The notes beneath the pieces were generated by a model. It did no database searches. It had not been told where the DNA came from and worked only from the letters and a program-made list of their open reading frames with translations. From the NCBI GenBank assembly GCA_025093555.1, contig JAIWNF010000035.1, positions 434,001 to 498,000 of the forward strand: a DNA stretch of 64,000 bases, in the 5' to 3' direction. Of the stretch, positions 19,541 through 31,234 are shown in pieces (position 1 is the first letter of the stretch; each line of letters starts with the position of its first letter). The position numbers and the translations under genes are program-made. Origin of the DNA: Circinella umbellata (Eukaryota; Mucoromycota; Mucoromycetes; Mucorales; Lichtheimiaceae).

Positions 19541-22158
19541 ATGATTGAGAGTGTGATAGAAGAAGCCTCGAGTGCTGTTTGCAACCAACATATTAAACCA
19601 TTGAATCAAAGAGGTGTCATTGTTGATAGCAACGAAAAGAAGCCAAGTAATTCAGGAGAAGAGCATTTATCTGAAACGTCAACTTTGGATCGAGAATCAT
19701 TTACAACTAAACGGAAGGATGCTCTTACCGACCAAATAACTGCATATGAACGGCGACGATCAGGATGGGCTGAATACTTTCTTGGGGATATTTATGCTGA
19801 AGATGATCCACGAGATATGACAGACCGGCGACGAAACCTTATTATTTTTATTGTTGCTTTGGGAGGTATTAGTGGACCATTGGCTAGCATGATTGTATGT
19901 ATTGTGCCTTTCAATTTTTAGTGTGTGAGTCAATTCGAAAATTTTTTTAATAACTTGTTCAATTCATGAGTTAATTACAGTATATGCCAGGTTTATTAGC
20001 AGTCGCACGGGATTTAAATACCAGCGTATCTGCTGTCAATGGTTCTGTTTCCGCATATGTCGTTTTTATGGGTGTCGCGGTAAGTAGTAATTACAATTTA
20101 TTAGGATGTGTTATCTTTTTAACTACAATCTACTTATTCAAATCGAACAAACACGAAAAAAATAGCCTCTCATCTGGGCCAGTATCAGCGATCAATACGG
20201 ACGAAAGCGCATGTATTTTTTTAGTAACCTTTTAGGCTTGGTGGCATCAATTATTTGCGCCATTTCTACAAATATTGGTATGCTTATCGTGTTTCGGGCT
20301 CTTCAATCATGTGGTGCCAATGCGGGTCTTACTTTAGGTTTGTAAAAAACTTAATTATCAATTGAATCTTTTCAGCAATGGCTTAAATTTGTCATACTGC
20401 AATACAGGTGCTGGTGTAATCGCAGATACGATTCCAGTTTCAATGCGAGGCAAAGCTTATGGGGTCTTTTATATCGGTCCACTCATAGGGCCTGTAATGT
20501 ATGTTTTAAATAAGGACACTTTCTGATTTTTACATTTTCAAAACATATACCTATCATGAATCTACTAATGATGTCTGAACCGACTTGTTTTCTCTATCGT
20601 CAAATAGTGGACCGACAGTTGGAGGTATTATTTATTTTTGCCCTTCTTATATTAAAATAATTTAGCTTTGGGATGGAATTATAATGATTTTCTTGATCTA
20701 GGTTTTTTATGTCAATACCTTGGATGGCAATCTACATTTTACTTACAAGCTATTCTAAGTATGTATCAACTGAATAGCCACACACTTGTTAGTGATGATG
20801 TCCAAGTAGTTGATATATTTTGGTATTTTTCTTTTAGGTGGCCTTCTTCTCATCATGACAACTGTATTTCTTCCCGAGACATTAAGAAAAGTCAAACATG
20901 AAGGCAAATCTCTAGACAAAAATTCTCAACCAGGAGTGTTACAGAATATAATTCGAGATTTCAAGCCTATGTTTATCATGCTACGTGATTGGTCTGTTAT
21001 TAATGTTACTGCATATCATACTGTCATTTTTGGCTGTCTCTATTTTATGGTACCGTATTTTTTTTTAAAAAAATTGTAGCTTTGTAATCATATAGCAAGA
21101 CATATATATAAATATATATATATACTTACTTACTTAACACACACACACATATATATATGATTTATATAGAATCCTACTATTACGAGTACATTTAATAAAT
21201 TATATGGATATAATGAGTGGCAGGTTGGTCTATGTTACCTTCCTCTCGGATTCGGGTTTATGATTGGCAGCGTGATCAGCGGAAAGCATTCAGACACGGC
21301 GCTGAACAGGGCAAAAAATAAACGCCAAATACCGGAAATGAGATTAATGGCTGCAATGCCTGCCTTTTTTTTTATTCCTGTGGGATATCTAATCTACGCA
21401 TGGACAACTGAAAATGAAGTTGGTGTTTACGCACCATTAATTGGATTGTTTGTTTGTATGTTTTTATTAGCCTATTGTTATTTTTTTTGTCTACTCTTTT
21501 TTTGCTAATAAGTCAACCAATAGATGCATTAGGTCAAATGTGGGCTTTTACCCCAACTTCTGTTTATCTTGTTGATTCGAAACCAGGTAAAGTACTAATG
21601 ATGAGGTGACAGAAATGTTTGATGTCTTATACGGCTATTTTCTAATTTCAAGCGTTATTTTATAATATGTACAGGTTCTTCGGCAACTGCAGTATGCATC
21701 CAGTTTGAATTGCCTCTGAATATTTTTCAAAGTGATAAGCTATCACCTATTGATTTCTTATATCTTTTTTTTTTTACCTATTTATCGTATAGGTAGGTAT
21801 CGCAAATGCTGCACGATCCATTGCTGGTGCAATAACTGCTATTTTCTCCACAAGTGCTGTTGAAAGTGTTGGCCCTGGTATTCTTTTTACAATATTAGCT
21901 GCAGTTAACATTGTTAATGCTTCGTTTATTGTGCTCACCTATTATTTTGGTGAAGAATGGCGTATTAATTTTGAAACGAACGTACTTCATCGTGTACCTG
22001 ATGATAAGATAACGACAGCAGAAGATGATATTGAAGCATCAATAGGTAAAAAAGGCAGTCATATTGATTCATCAATACCAAGAACAGAGGAACAGCAGCA
22101 GGAACATAAAGATAATTTGTATTTGGCGCGAATTACCTCTAAGCATAGCGCTGTCTAA
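19541..22158 (+). CDS. MFS transporter, DHA1-like (drug:H+ antiporter type)
   Basis: Plasma-membrane or vacuolar 12-helix transporter of the major facilitator superfamily. Eleven exons: 19541-19894, 19981-20079, 20166-20337, 20408-20498, 20608-20624, 20702-20758, 20838-21049, 21170-21455, 21524-21586, 21675-21691 and 21793-22158; 577 aa with consistent phases. The first 100 residues are soluble. Then come YMPGLLAVARDLN in helix 1-2, ISDQYGRKRMYF (motif A), IVFRALQSCGANAGLTLGAG and the GPLIGPVIGPTVGG antiporter motif C. A central loop with ETLRKVKHEGKSL precedes the second half (AFTPTSVYLVDS, GIANAARSIAGA). Motif C supports export by proton antiport. Such transporters export drugs, polyamines, amino acids or organic acids; the substrate cannot be told. 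Two exons are only 17 nt long. Confidence 0.88.
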
Positions 22159-22983
22159 GACCTATCCATCATGCAACATTAAAATTATTCTCATTGTCGT
22201 TTGTTCTTTCATACATTTATATACTAAATTCATTTTTTCATTAAAGTAGCATAATAATCTAACTTCTAGTTTTTTATTGTATAAATACAGCTAATATATG
22301 TATATCAATAAACTTATAATATAGATTTTATTACGTAATATATTGTGTATATCATAAATAATAATATATCTTATCGATTTCGTATATTACAATATAATAA
22401 ACAAAAAACTGAATAAACCGAGTATTTGTGTGGTCTTATGATTTATGAGCTACATGTTATTCTCGAACAGTAAAGAGCAGCCTTATTATACACCATATAT
22501 AAAAGAATGAGTCGACCTACGTATTAACGGAAAAAAAATGTTATTTATTCTTGATGTGATGTTGGTTTTTACTTTCAAGTTAGAAAAAGAAGTATAAAGG
22601 CTGTCTGACTTAATGAATGTTTTAAGCATTTATATTAATGTGCCTAATGCTTGAGCTGTATACAAAAAAAAAACGAGTTGTCTTCCTCACATTCGTCAAC
22701 CGGCTACAACAGTTAGATAAAATAAATCTATCTTCGTAAGTAGGGATAAAGGGAAAAGGAGAGAGAGAATAAGAGGAAGAGAGGTTGATTTATATTAGTG
22801 GCCACCAACATATCGAAGTCAACTTGATGATTCCTATGTTGGTGAAGTATTGTATGTGGGAATATGAAGTAATCAATTTTAGTACTCCACCAGAAAACGC
22901 GAGCGTATCTTGTAATTATAGTTTATATTGACTTGCTCCCCCTCTCGACTCTTTTTATTTCATTTCTTTGTCAAACTCCCCCC
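22159..22983. other. Intergenic region
   Basis: 3' region of the transporter and promoter region of the next gene. A purine-rich run (gggaaaaggagagagagaat) lies near 22750. A hairpin-capable pair CCAACATA/TATGTTGG lies near 22805-22845. The last 60 bases are pyrimidine-rich. No gene is seen. Confidence 0.45.
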
Positions 22984-25330
22984 ATGCGTTCGAACATTGA
23001 CAATGGTCTTATTAAACAATATCTTGCCCGGGCAGGAATTATTGAAGATCATATTCAAACTAAAAAACGGTAATTAAGTTAACACGCTTGAACAAGATTC
23101 TCGTATACAAATATATGGAACGACATTATACAGTAAGTTAACGGTATATATAATATTTCGGTTGTGATGGAGTTACGTTTAGAAATGCATTGATGCAAAA
23201 GTTATGTGCACTTGTTCTTGAATTTGAAGAAGAAATAGCAAGACGTAAGACATTCCCACGTGGTGATTTCAAATGTCAGCTACAGCCGTTTGGTTCATAT
23301 GGCTTAGGAGGGTATTTGGCAGGAGCAGATATAGATATTGTACTATTAGGGACACGGGACGTTGAACGCCGTGATTTTTATAGAACATTTCGAAGAGCAT
23401 TAAGGCGAATCACAGAAAATATTGAAGTAAGTTTTTCTTTTTTCAATCACCATGGTGGAGTAAAATGGTGAGAAAGTAGACATGTATCTGATGCATATAA
23501 AATGTGATTCATTTCAATACTAGGTGATCAAACGGACAGCTGTTCCCATAATCAAATGTAACATTGATTCTATTCCGGTAATAGTTTAATTTTTATTTCG
23601 TCATCATTCTCATCACTATAGGAGCTAACAGTCATTGATATTATATAATGACAATTAGGTGGATATATCATTTGTTAGTTTAAAACTTTCTACCGTACCA
23701 AGAAATATTAACCTTGTTGATGATAGATACCTCGAAGGTCTTGATAAAGAGTGTCTTGCAAGCATGGATGGTAGATTAAGAAAAAAAAAGAATGTTATTT
23801 TCGATGTCTAAATTTGATGCAGCTCTCATATATGTACAAATATCTCTTTCTTTAGGACCCCGAACACAGAAATTCATTCTTGATCATATTGAACCCGATC
23901 ATATGCCAGTATTTCGATGTGCTCTTCAATGTATAAAGTATTGGGCTACTCAACGGTTTCTATATGGAAAACCTATGGGTTATTTAAATGGAAGTACTTG
24001 GACTTTCTTACTGCTGAAAACATATATGTCTGTTGATTCTGGTCATATCAGTGTCTTTGGTTTGTTGCAAGAATTTTTTGACATGTGGTCCAATTGGCCT
24101 TGGCCTCAGCCTGTCTTATTAACGGAACATATACCTGGCCTTTATGGTACAGCAGTTAATTATGAAGACATTGTAAGATTATTACTCATTATAAACTACT
24201 CGATTGCATTGGACGAAAGAATCGTTGGAATATAATTTGACAAAGGTTTCTTGAAAACATATGGGTGTTTAGGAAGATTTCAAAAACTCGGTTATGCCAA
24301 TTGTATCACCTTGTTACCCTGTTTGTAGCTCGACACCATTTGCTACAATATCTACCCTTCGTGTCATTACACAAGAGTTTAAACGAGGTATTTCTTATTT
24401 GTTGTGTTTAGATTATGCTGCCTTGTTTTTCGTTTATTCCTTTTTTTAGTAAATTAATTGTAAACACAAACACAAACGCTTAACCTAATCTTATGTACAT
24501 TGTCAGCCAAAACCATTATGAAATCAGATTATTTTTCGGACATCAATAGTTTATTGATGAAATTATTTAAAGAACTGAACTTCTTCGGTCGATATAAACA
24601 TTTTTTACGAGTCATAGTTACTTCAGAAACAATCAAAAGCGACGAGACTTGGTAAAGTACATTTTTTTTCCGTGCTAATATAGATAAAGCTAAGTTTTTT
24701 TTATTAAAATAACTAACGTAACTTCCAGGAAACGGAAAATGGCCACAGCAATACCAAAACTTCTTGAATTGCTTGAACCTCATCCAGCTATCACCTTTAT
24801 CCATCCATACACTAAACCATACACAGAATCATATAGTTATAGCACATTACAAGGTAAAGCTGCCATTCGAGAAGGATATTTAGATTATGTCGAAAATTTT
24901 TCTTCCCCTTTACAACCAGGAAAGCTACTCATGACAACTCATCTGATCGGTCTTGAAGTGTCAGGTCAGTAGCTTTACATATAAAAAAATAGGTATATGT
25001 CTACCTAAGTTGTTTTATTAAATTCAAATATGCTTTATAATATATTCGTACAGCGCCAGTACCTGAAATCGATATTAGTAATGAAATTCATGAATTTATC
25101 GAAGAACTTGAAGCTAAAAGAAATGAAAGAGATGTAGATGTTACATTCAAAATTTCATCTTCAAAAAGGTATTATTTATTATTCATTATTTACAATCATA
25201 TGTGGTTAAAAATACTTTTGTAGTTAATAGTATAAACATCAGTAATAACATATCTATCTATCTATCTATATACATTTATAATAATAATAATAACAGGAGC
25301 GACCTTAGATTACTGGTAGCTAATTCATAA
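22984..25330 (+). CDS. Poly(A) polymerase-like nucleotidyltransferase
   Basis: Probably adds adenosines to RNA 3' ends in the nucleus. Ten exons: 22984-23069, 23183-23426, 23524-23577, 23659-23770, 23856-24172, 24273-24387, 24507-24651, 24729-24964, 25054-25168 and 25297-25330; 485 aa. The catalytic palm has FGSYGLGGYLAGADIDIVL (Gly66-Ser67, Asp78, Asp80) and a third Asp130 in PVDISFV. The central domain shows GYLNGSTWTFLLLKTYM and SNWPWPQPVLL, and then MPIVSPCYPVCSSTPFA, matching the conserved MPIxxPxYPxxxS region of canonical poly(A) polymerases. An RNA-binding-like C-terminal domain follows. It is shorter than the usual 560-750 aa and lacks the long basic tail, so it could be a second, divergent paralogue. 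It converges on the oxygenase gene, 42 bp apart. Confidence 0.82.
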
Positions 25331-25372
25331 TATATATAGTAATAATAATGCTAAAAATATAAAAAAGTGTAT

Positions 25373-26152
25373 CTATGAATTATTGACCCTTAAATTCATC
25401 TTCTTCCCAGTAAGCTCAGCAGCTCTTTTGTCTTTGATGATAGTGTCTATAGTATCCACAAATCCCACTAAAATATAACGTTCTCCTTGAGTGATATCAA
25501 TACCACGATGCATAATACGTGCATCATGAAAGACGCAATCTCCTTGGTTGAGCTGGACATCGTTGTCGATTGACTCAAAATATGTCCCACCACCTTGGAA
25601 GTCATCTTGATGACTGATTAGCAAATTAAATGACATTAAACACCCATCTGTATGTAGCTTGAGCCCACGTTGTGCATCTGCAGCATATTTAACAATGAAT
25701 ACATCGCGAAAATCCAAATCTCGTCGTGTATAGTGAAAACCGTAATAACTTGACAGTTGTGGGAATAATCGTTCATATAACCAATCAATCAAATATCCAA
25801 GGTTATTGTTATTATCTTCTTTTCGGATAGGAATATCGGTTGTTGGAAAAGCCGAATGGCGTGCTGTTGTCCATTCACTATTTAATTCACGGCATTGCTT
25901 AAGAATGTTATTACATTCTTCAAAGGAAAACAAGTGCTGGATTTTTTGTGGTGTTTGGAAAGAATTAAGACGTCGACTATTGAACACAAGTCGGTTTTCT
26001 TGCAATGTGCGTTCGAGTGGGCTGTCAGATAATTGAGTGAGTTTAGATTGGGCAGCAGATTGCATTCGTGCTCGTCGTTCATTAAGTATGGATTCTTCAT
26101 CGCTTGAAAAATCATCAAATGGATTGAAATACACTTCCTCCGCGCCTTTCAT
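25373..26152 (-). CDS. 2-oxoglutarate/Fe(II) oxygenase, prolyl 4-hydroxylase type
   Basis: Intronless, 259 aa. The C-terminal half is a P4Hc-type double-stranded beta-helix. His167 and Asp169 (LHTDG) and His215 (RIMHRG) form the iron triad, and Arg225 (GERYILVGF), ten residues after His215, is placed to bind 2-oxoglutarate. Between them lies SFNLLISHQDDFQGGGTYFE, typical of the family. There is no signal peptide or membrane segment, so it is probably cytosolic or nuclear, unlike animal collagen hydroxylases. The substrate is unknown. The N-terminal 100 residues are acidic and then charged, with no known domain. It ends 42 bp from the convergent poly(A) polymerase gene and starts 138 bp after the end of the BORCS5-like gene on the same strand. 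Confidence 0.88.
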   Translation of the reverse strand: MKGAEEVYFNPFDDFSSDEESILNERRARMQSAAQSKLTQLSDSPLERTLQENRLVFNSRRLNSFQTPQKIQHLFSFEECNNILKQCRELNSEWTTARHSAFPTTDIPIRKEDNNNNLGYLIDWLYERLFPQLSSYYGFHYTRRDLDFRDVFIVKYAADAQRGLKLHTDGCLMSFNLLISHQDDFQGGGTYFESIDNDVQLNQGDCVFHDARIMHRGIDITQGERYILVGFVDTIDTIIKDKRAAELTGKKMNLRVNNS

Positions 26153-26290
26153 AAGAATATAATTTGGTAATGCAATAAAAAGAGATACCCAAAATAAGTA
26201 AACAAAAAAATTCTGTCAATCTATAACACCGCTTATAATGCAATCAAATATGTGATGTTATTATTGTTATTGATGGTAAAATAATTAGCA

Positions 26291-27781
26291 TTATAAATAG
26301 TCGCGATGGTGACTACTTCTATGGCTACTACTATGGACACTGATATCGTCATGAATTGAAGACGTCCCTTTGGCAACAACTTTAGTAACAGTTGCTAAAG
26401 ATGGATCAGCGGATGTTCGTAACGGCATTTTCATGATATCTAATGGTGGACGGCGCTGTTGTTGATTCACTGCTTTCCTGTAGAACTTATCTAAATCAGG
26501 CCATCGTGCTGCAAATGATTCATGACCTATCCGATCCTCTGGTTCCAAATACTCATCCAACATAGAGAGTCGATTGAAAATATCTGCAGTTTGTTTTTGT
26601 ACTTGTTGTGCATACGTTTTAATTTTCTTTGCCTCTCCTAGTTTTTCTGAAGCGTGTCTTGCTTGATTAAGTCCAGAGACCAAAGATTGAGCTGTTTGCA
26701 TACTGAGCCCTTCTACGTGTTTTGATCGCTGTAATAATAATTTCTTATCCAATATTATAGTCATTAGCTGTTCTACTTTTTTTTAAAGACAGGAAACGGG
26801 TAGTTTATAAAAGTAAAAAAAAAAATACCTACTTGATCCTGATAAATTTTTTGCTTATAATCTTCTGTATGTTTTTGTAAACCCAACAAAATCTCTGCTA
26901 AGTTCGTATGATCGACTATAAGCGTATATATGAGAGAGTATGGTTAATAGAAAGTCTTATATTATGACTAAAATGTAATTTGTTGAATACCTTCAAAATC
27001 ATTATCCTCTTTGCTATGATTAGTATTTGATAAGCTCTTCAGCCCTATTGTTATACCAAGTAAATTTTCTAATCCAAAAGTTCGTTCTGACTCTTTGATA
27101 AGCGGCTGAAACTAAATATACGAATTGATAATGAGTTCCAAGATCACGCATAAAACTCCCCTTCTTTCCATCAAGTACCTGCTTAATGCGCCTTAATCGC
27201 TGTAATTCGGGTTCATCATTAATTTGATCCACACAAGTCACTTGAATTATACCCTGTATATGTGTACAATCTAATTATTAATTTAATTCTCTTTCTGTAT
27301 ACCTAAGCAGTTAAATACATACCTCTTGTCCTTGTCCATTAAGATACTCCTGAGATAAATTACTATTAAACTTGTTATTGTTGTCTAAAAGTTCATTATT
27401 ATCATGATCAGTATCAAGTTTTTATATGTGTCTATAGTTATACACATTCTTCAAAGTAAACTTTTAAACGTTCATGTATCTAACAGCAGTTTGAGCAGGT
27501 AAAGAATCACTTTATATATTTTTTTTTCTTTTTGATAAATTTAATTACCATCGTCAAGAATATTTGAATTATTTTGTATTGATTGTGTTGTCATCGAGTC
27601 ATCTATTTGTATAAATCGTTATCAATAATAAAAACATATGTATTTATTTTGGGCATTACGAGTAATTTACCATTGTTAAAATTCTCGGTCGCTTGAACTT
27701 GTCCCTTTTACAATAACAATGCAATTAGTATTGTTGTAACGTTAAATTAGTTGTCTTGTTTATTAATAGAATCGTTACCAT
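26291..27781 (-). CDS. BORCS5-like subunit (LOH1CR12 family), lysosome/vacuole positioning
   Basis: Eight exons on the minus strand: 27779-27781, 27671-27704, 27549-27602, 27323-27384, 27179-27253, 26991-27105, 26829-26915 and 26291-26772; 303 aa. The first exon is only the start codon, and the next begins with Gly, giving MGQVQATENF, a possible N-myristoylation site. Human BORCS5 is also myristoylated and acts in the BORC complex that links lysosomes to Arl8 and kinesin. The order INDEPELQRLRRIKQPLIKE, then VDHTNLAEILLGLQKH, then a long coiled coil (QSLVSGLNQARHASEKLGEA), then FNRLSMLDEYLEPEDRIG parallels the family. I read the segment at 27106-27178 (GKKGSFMRDLG) as a 73-nt intron: removing it restores LLGITIGLKSLSNTNH. 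Assignment is from remembered family patterns. Confidence 0.65.
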
Positions 27782-27917
27782 GGAAAAGCTTTTTTAGAAG
27801 TTGTAGTCAAGATCGTTGCATAAAAAAAGAGGAGTTCCTTAATTTTTTTCTCACCCCAAAGATAAAATTTATTGAACTTTTTTTATTAACTTTTTTTTTT
27901 TGATAATATAACACAAA
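27782..27917. promoter_or_regulatory. Short bidirectional promoter between BORCS5-like gene and DBR1
   Basis: Only 136 bp separate the two divergent start codons. The interval is AT-rich with poly-T tracts on one side (tttttttttgataatataac before DBR1) and must contain both promoters and leaders. No defined transcription factor site can be named. Confidence 0.5.
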
Positions 27918-30155
27918 ATGAAGGTAAAGAAAAGAGCTATACGCTTTTTTGATCATTACTTTAATCGTGCAAGAAAAATGAATTGATATATAGATCGCTG
28001 TCGAAGGTTGTTGTCATGGTCATTTGGACGAAATTTATGGTAGTCTTAAACTATTGGAACAACGGGAGAATTGTAAAATAGATCTGCTCTTGATCTGTGG
28101 TGATTTTCAGGTTAGAAAAGGTCTTCTCCCTTTTAATGATCTCTTTTTCTCATCAAGTTAACTTTTTAATATTGATATATAATAAAATAGGCAGTACGAA
28201 ACCAAGCAGATATGCAATCTATGGCTGTACCTCTAAAATATCAAAAACTGGGATCGTTTTGGAAATATTATTCTGGTAAAGCTAAAGCGCCTTATTTGAC
28301 CATCTTTATTGGAGGAAATCATGAAGCAAGTAATCATTTATGGGAATTGTAAATATATATATATATTTCGGATTGATTTATTTGATGGATTTGGGTAACA
28401 ATAATGTTATTAACGTAATTTTTTATATATCTTTTTTTAGATATCATGGTGGATGGGTATGTGAAAACATTTATTATCTCGGTCATGCCGGTGTAATTAA
28501 TTATAAAGGTCTCCGTATTGGTGGGGTATCTGGTATTTTCAAACATGGAGATTATTTAAGAGGTTTGTTTGAATTTTATGCTACTATTATTATTGAACAC
28601 TGTATACAAAATATACACCCCATTTTATAAAATATCTCTAATAAAATTATAATATTTAGGTCATTATGAAACAGTTCCATATAGTCCGTCAGAATTACGG
28701 TCAGCATATCATGTTCGAGAATATGACATTTGCAAACTTTTACAGGTACATATAAAGGGTCTTTTTACATATCTTACACTTTTGAATTAAACGCATCTAT
28801 AATGGATCAAAAGACAGTATTAACATATGTTGATTTGTAATTTTTTTTTTTGCTTAAAGATCCAAAAACCAATGGATGTATTCTTATCCCATGATTGGCC
28901 ACAGGGAATCGAACATTGTGGTGCTCTGGATCAGTTATTAAACGCAAAATCATTTTTGCGCGATGATGTAAAGAACGAAAAAAAAAGAGGGATGTGGGGA
29001 ACGATAGCAAATGTTGTAAAGTGAACTAATTTTTATCCTGGTATCACATCGTAGATTCGCACCAAATCTTTGGGTAGTCCTCCAAATAAAGACTTATTAA
29101 TCAAGTTAAAACCAAACTATTGGTTTTCTGCACATTTACATGTACGCTATCCTGCTGTGGTTGATCATGAAAAGTCCACGGAAAAAAATATACTGGAACC
29201 AGGAGATGGAAATGCAACTACAAATGTTACAAAGTTCCTGAGTTTGGACAAGTGTTTGCCACGCAGACAATTTTTGCAGGTTTGTATCTCATATATCTTT
29301 GACGAGTGCGAGAGGAACAGAACTTTTGTACTGATACTAATGTCATAGAACTAATTATTGCTACAATTTAAAGGTTGTTGATATACCTACACTAGAATCA
29401 AATGATAACGAAGGACTTTCATATGATCTTGAATGGTTGGCAATTACAAAAGTACTTCACCCATATCTTAGTCTTAAGAGAGATGCAACGCCTTTACCGA
29501 CTAATCAGGAATTGCAGAGGTATTTTTTTTTTGTTTTCAATCGAGGTTTTACATATCATAAATGATTATATAATTCAGTAACACTAGTGATAAATTAATT
29601 TAGCATGATTGAACAAGAATTGATGTTCTTAAGTATGCAATTTGATATAGACGAATTGGATTTAAAAATTCCTAATAACTTTGAAGCAACATGTGATATA
29701 TTTAGCAAAACTTGTAAGTTCTCATTTGGGCTCTATTTCATGTAAAAAGGAATCGAATTTTGATTTTTTTAAACAATGATTTTATCATCAATATAGATCA
29801 ACCAGCTGCAAACCCACAAACTATTGCATTTTGTCAATTATTAGGCATTGAAAATAAAATCAATGCAAATATTCCAAAACCCGTTGTTGTAGCACCAGTA
29901 TCTGCATCAGTGGAATCACCATCAATAGCTCAGAGTAATCCTGACGAAATACTATTGGATGATTTATCCAGTGATGATGAAAATGAGGATCATGAAGCAG
30001 TGCCTGCACCAGAGGAGCAACCACAGCATCATCAGCAAGAAGAAAACCAAGAAGCCGTGAAAGTGACAAAACCTGATACAACAGCAGAAGAAGAAGAAGA
30101 AGGAGAAGAAGAAGGTCATTCACCAAAAAAACAAAAAATTGAGGAATTTTCATAA
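27918..30155 (+). CDS. DBR1: RNA lariat debranching enzyme
   Basis: Nuclear metallophosphoesterase that cuts the 2'-5' bond of excised intron lariats. Ten exons: 27918-27923, 27994-28110, 28191-28348, 28441-28562, 28660-28745, 28860-29015, 29055-29279, 29374-29519, 29604-29713 and 29797-30155; 494 aa. The first exon encodes only Met-Lys, joined to [15 protein letters not shown], as expected for DBR1, where Cys8 and His10 are metal ligands. GDFQAVRN (Asp39), GGNHEA (Asn84, His85), [31 protein letters not shown] and [12 protein letters not shown] supply the remaining metal and substrate residues. [18 protein letters not shown] is the conserved C-terminal domain entry. The tail is Glu-rich and ends with a basic KKQK, possibly nuclear. 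All key residues are intact. It is divergent from the BORCS5-like gene. Confidence 0.95.
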
Positions 30156-31234
30156 TGCTGATTAGTAAACATATGTCTGGCAAATCATTTTTGTACCACT
30201 GAAACCTTTACTATCATTAGTAGTAGATAGTAGTAACTGGTACTCTGTTTTAATATCTAATATATAGTGTTATACAGGGGTTATAGGGAGGATATGAAAA
30301 AATTAACTTTTCTTTACAAATAATAACAGTTGTCATCTAATTGCAAAACATATTAAATTAACTTTTGATTTTGAAGAACATAATAATAAATTATCCGAAC
30401 AAAAATTATACATCCTCTATTATTTGATGGAAATGTTTGTATCGAATAGCTGCATCTGAAATAACAAACTTTTTATTCTTATGTATACCATATATGTCAT
30501 CCTTCCCGATCTATAAAATAGTCATATAAAATAATATTTTATAATGAAAGACTTTGTTGCTTCTATAATTCACTGTTTAAATATTAGACCAAGAGTCCAT
30601 TAGATCAGTCTTTAGCTTTGCATAATTATACTGCTAGCGGAATCCTGGTTGCCATCGCTGCTGCAGGAGAAGGAGAGAAAGACCATACTCGAATGTATAT
30701 AACTCAGAATCATTTTCAAATTTTGGTAATATAATGATATATTTACAATATACGAGGAAATCAAACGAGTATTAACAATGAAAATAAGGTAAGAAAGTAG
30801 TGAGAAGTGTTTTTTTTATATGTTATACAAAATAAAAAGTCAGCAAGATCGATGCTTTTTAAGCAAATTAAATAGAAGTTATTCTTTTTTTTATATCTTT
30901 CCAACTATCTTTTAATAACATGTAATATAGAATTACTGTATCCAATAGTAAACAAATAAAAAAGTAAAGTGTAAAAGGGTATAGATGCAATTTTATTAAT
31001 TTGGTGAGAAGAAGTGGATGTTTTTTCGGGGGGGAAGACCTCTGGCGGCAACAAGTCCAATTACGACCACGTTTTTGATTGTATCCATTCAATTTAGAGT
31101 GGCGGGGATCCATTTACAGAAAAGCAGTAGTGCAGCTTAGAAAATAAATTTTGGGACTTAGGCTGCCAGAGCAATCTATAGTTTTAGTTTCTCTCTTCTT
31201 TTCATTCATTCTTTTTTTCATCCCGCTTAACATC
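30156..31234. other. Intergenic region
   Basis: About 1.1 kb with DBR1 3' sequence and the promoter region of the next gene. A G-run (tcgggggggaagacc) lies near 31027. The leader before 31235 is pyrimidine-rich. No gene is supported. Confidence 0.5.

Noticed and set aside
27020..27241. Minus-strand ORF with GKKGSFMRDLGTHYQFVYLV as a separate small protein
   Set aside because: Treating 27106-27178 as an intron joins RRIKQ to PLIKESERTFGLENLL and continues into a long consistent protein. The ORF is therefore exon plus intron read-through.
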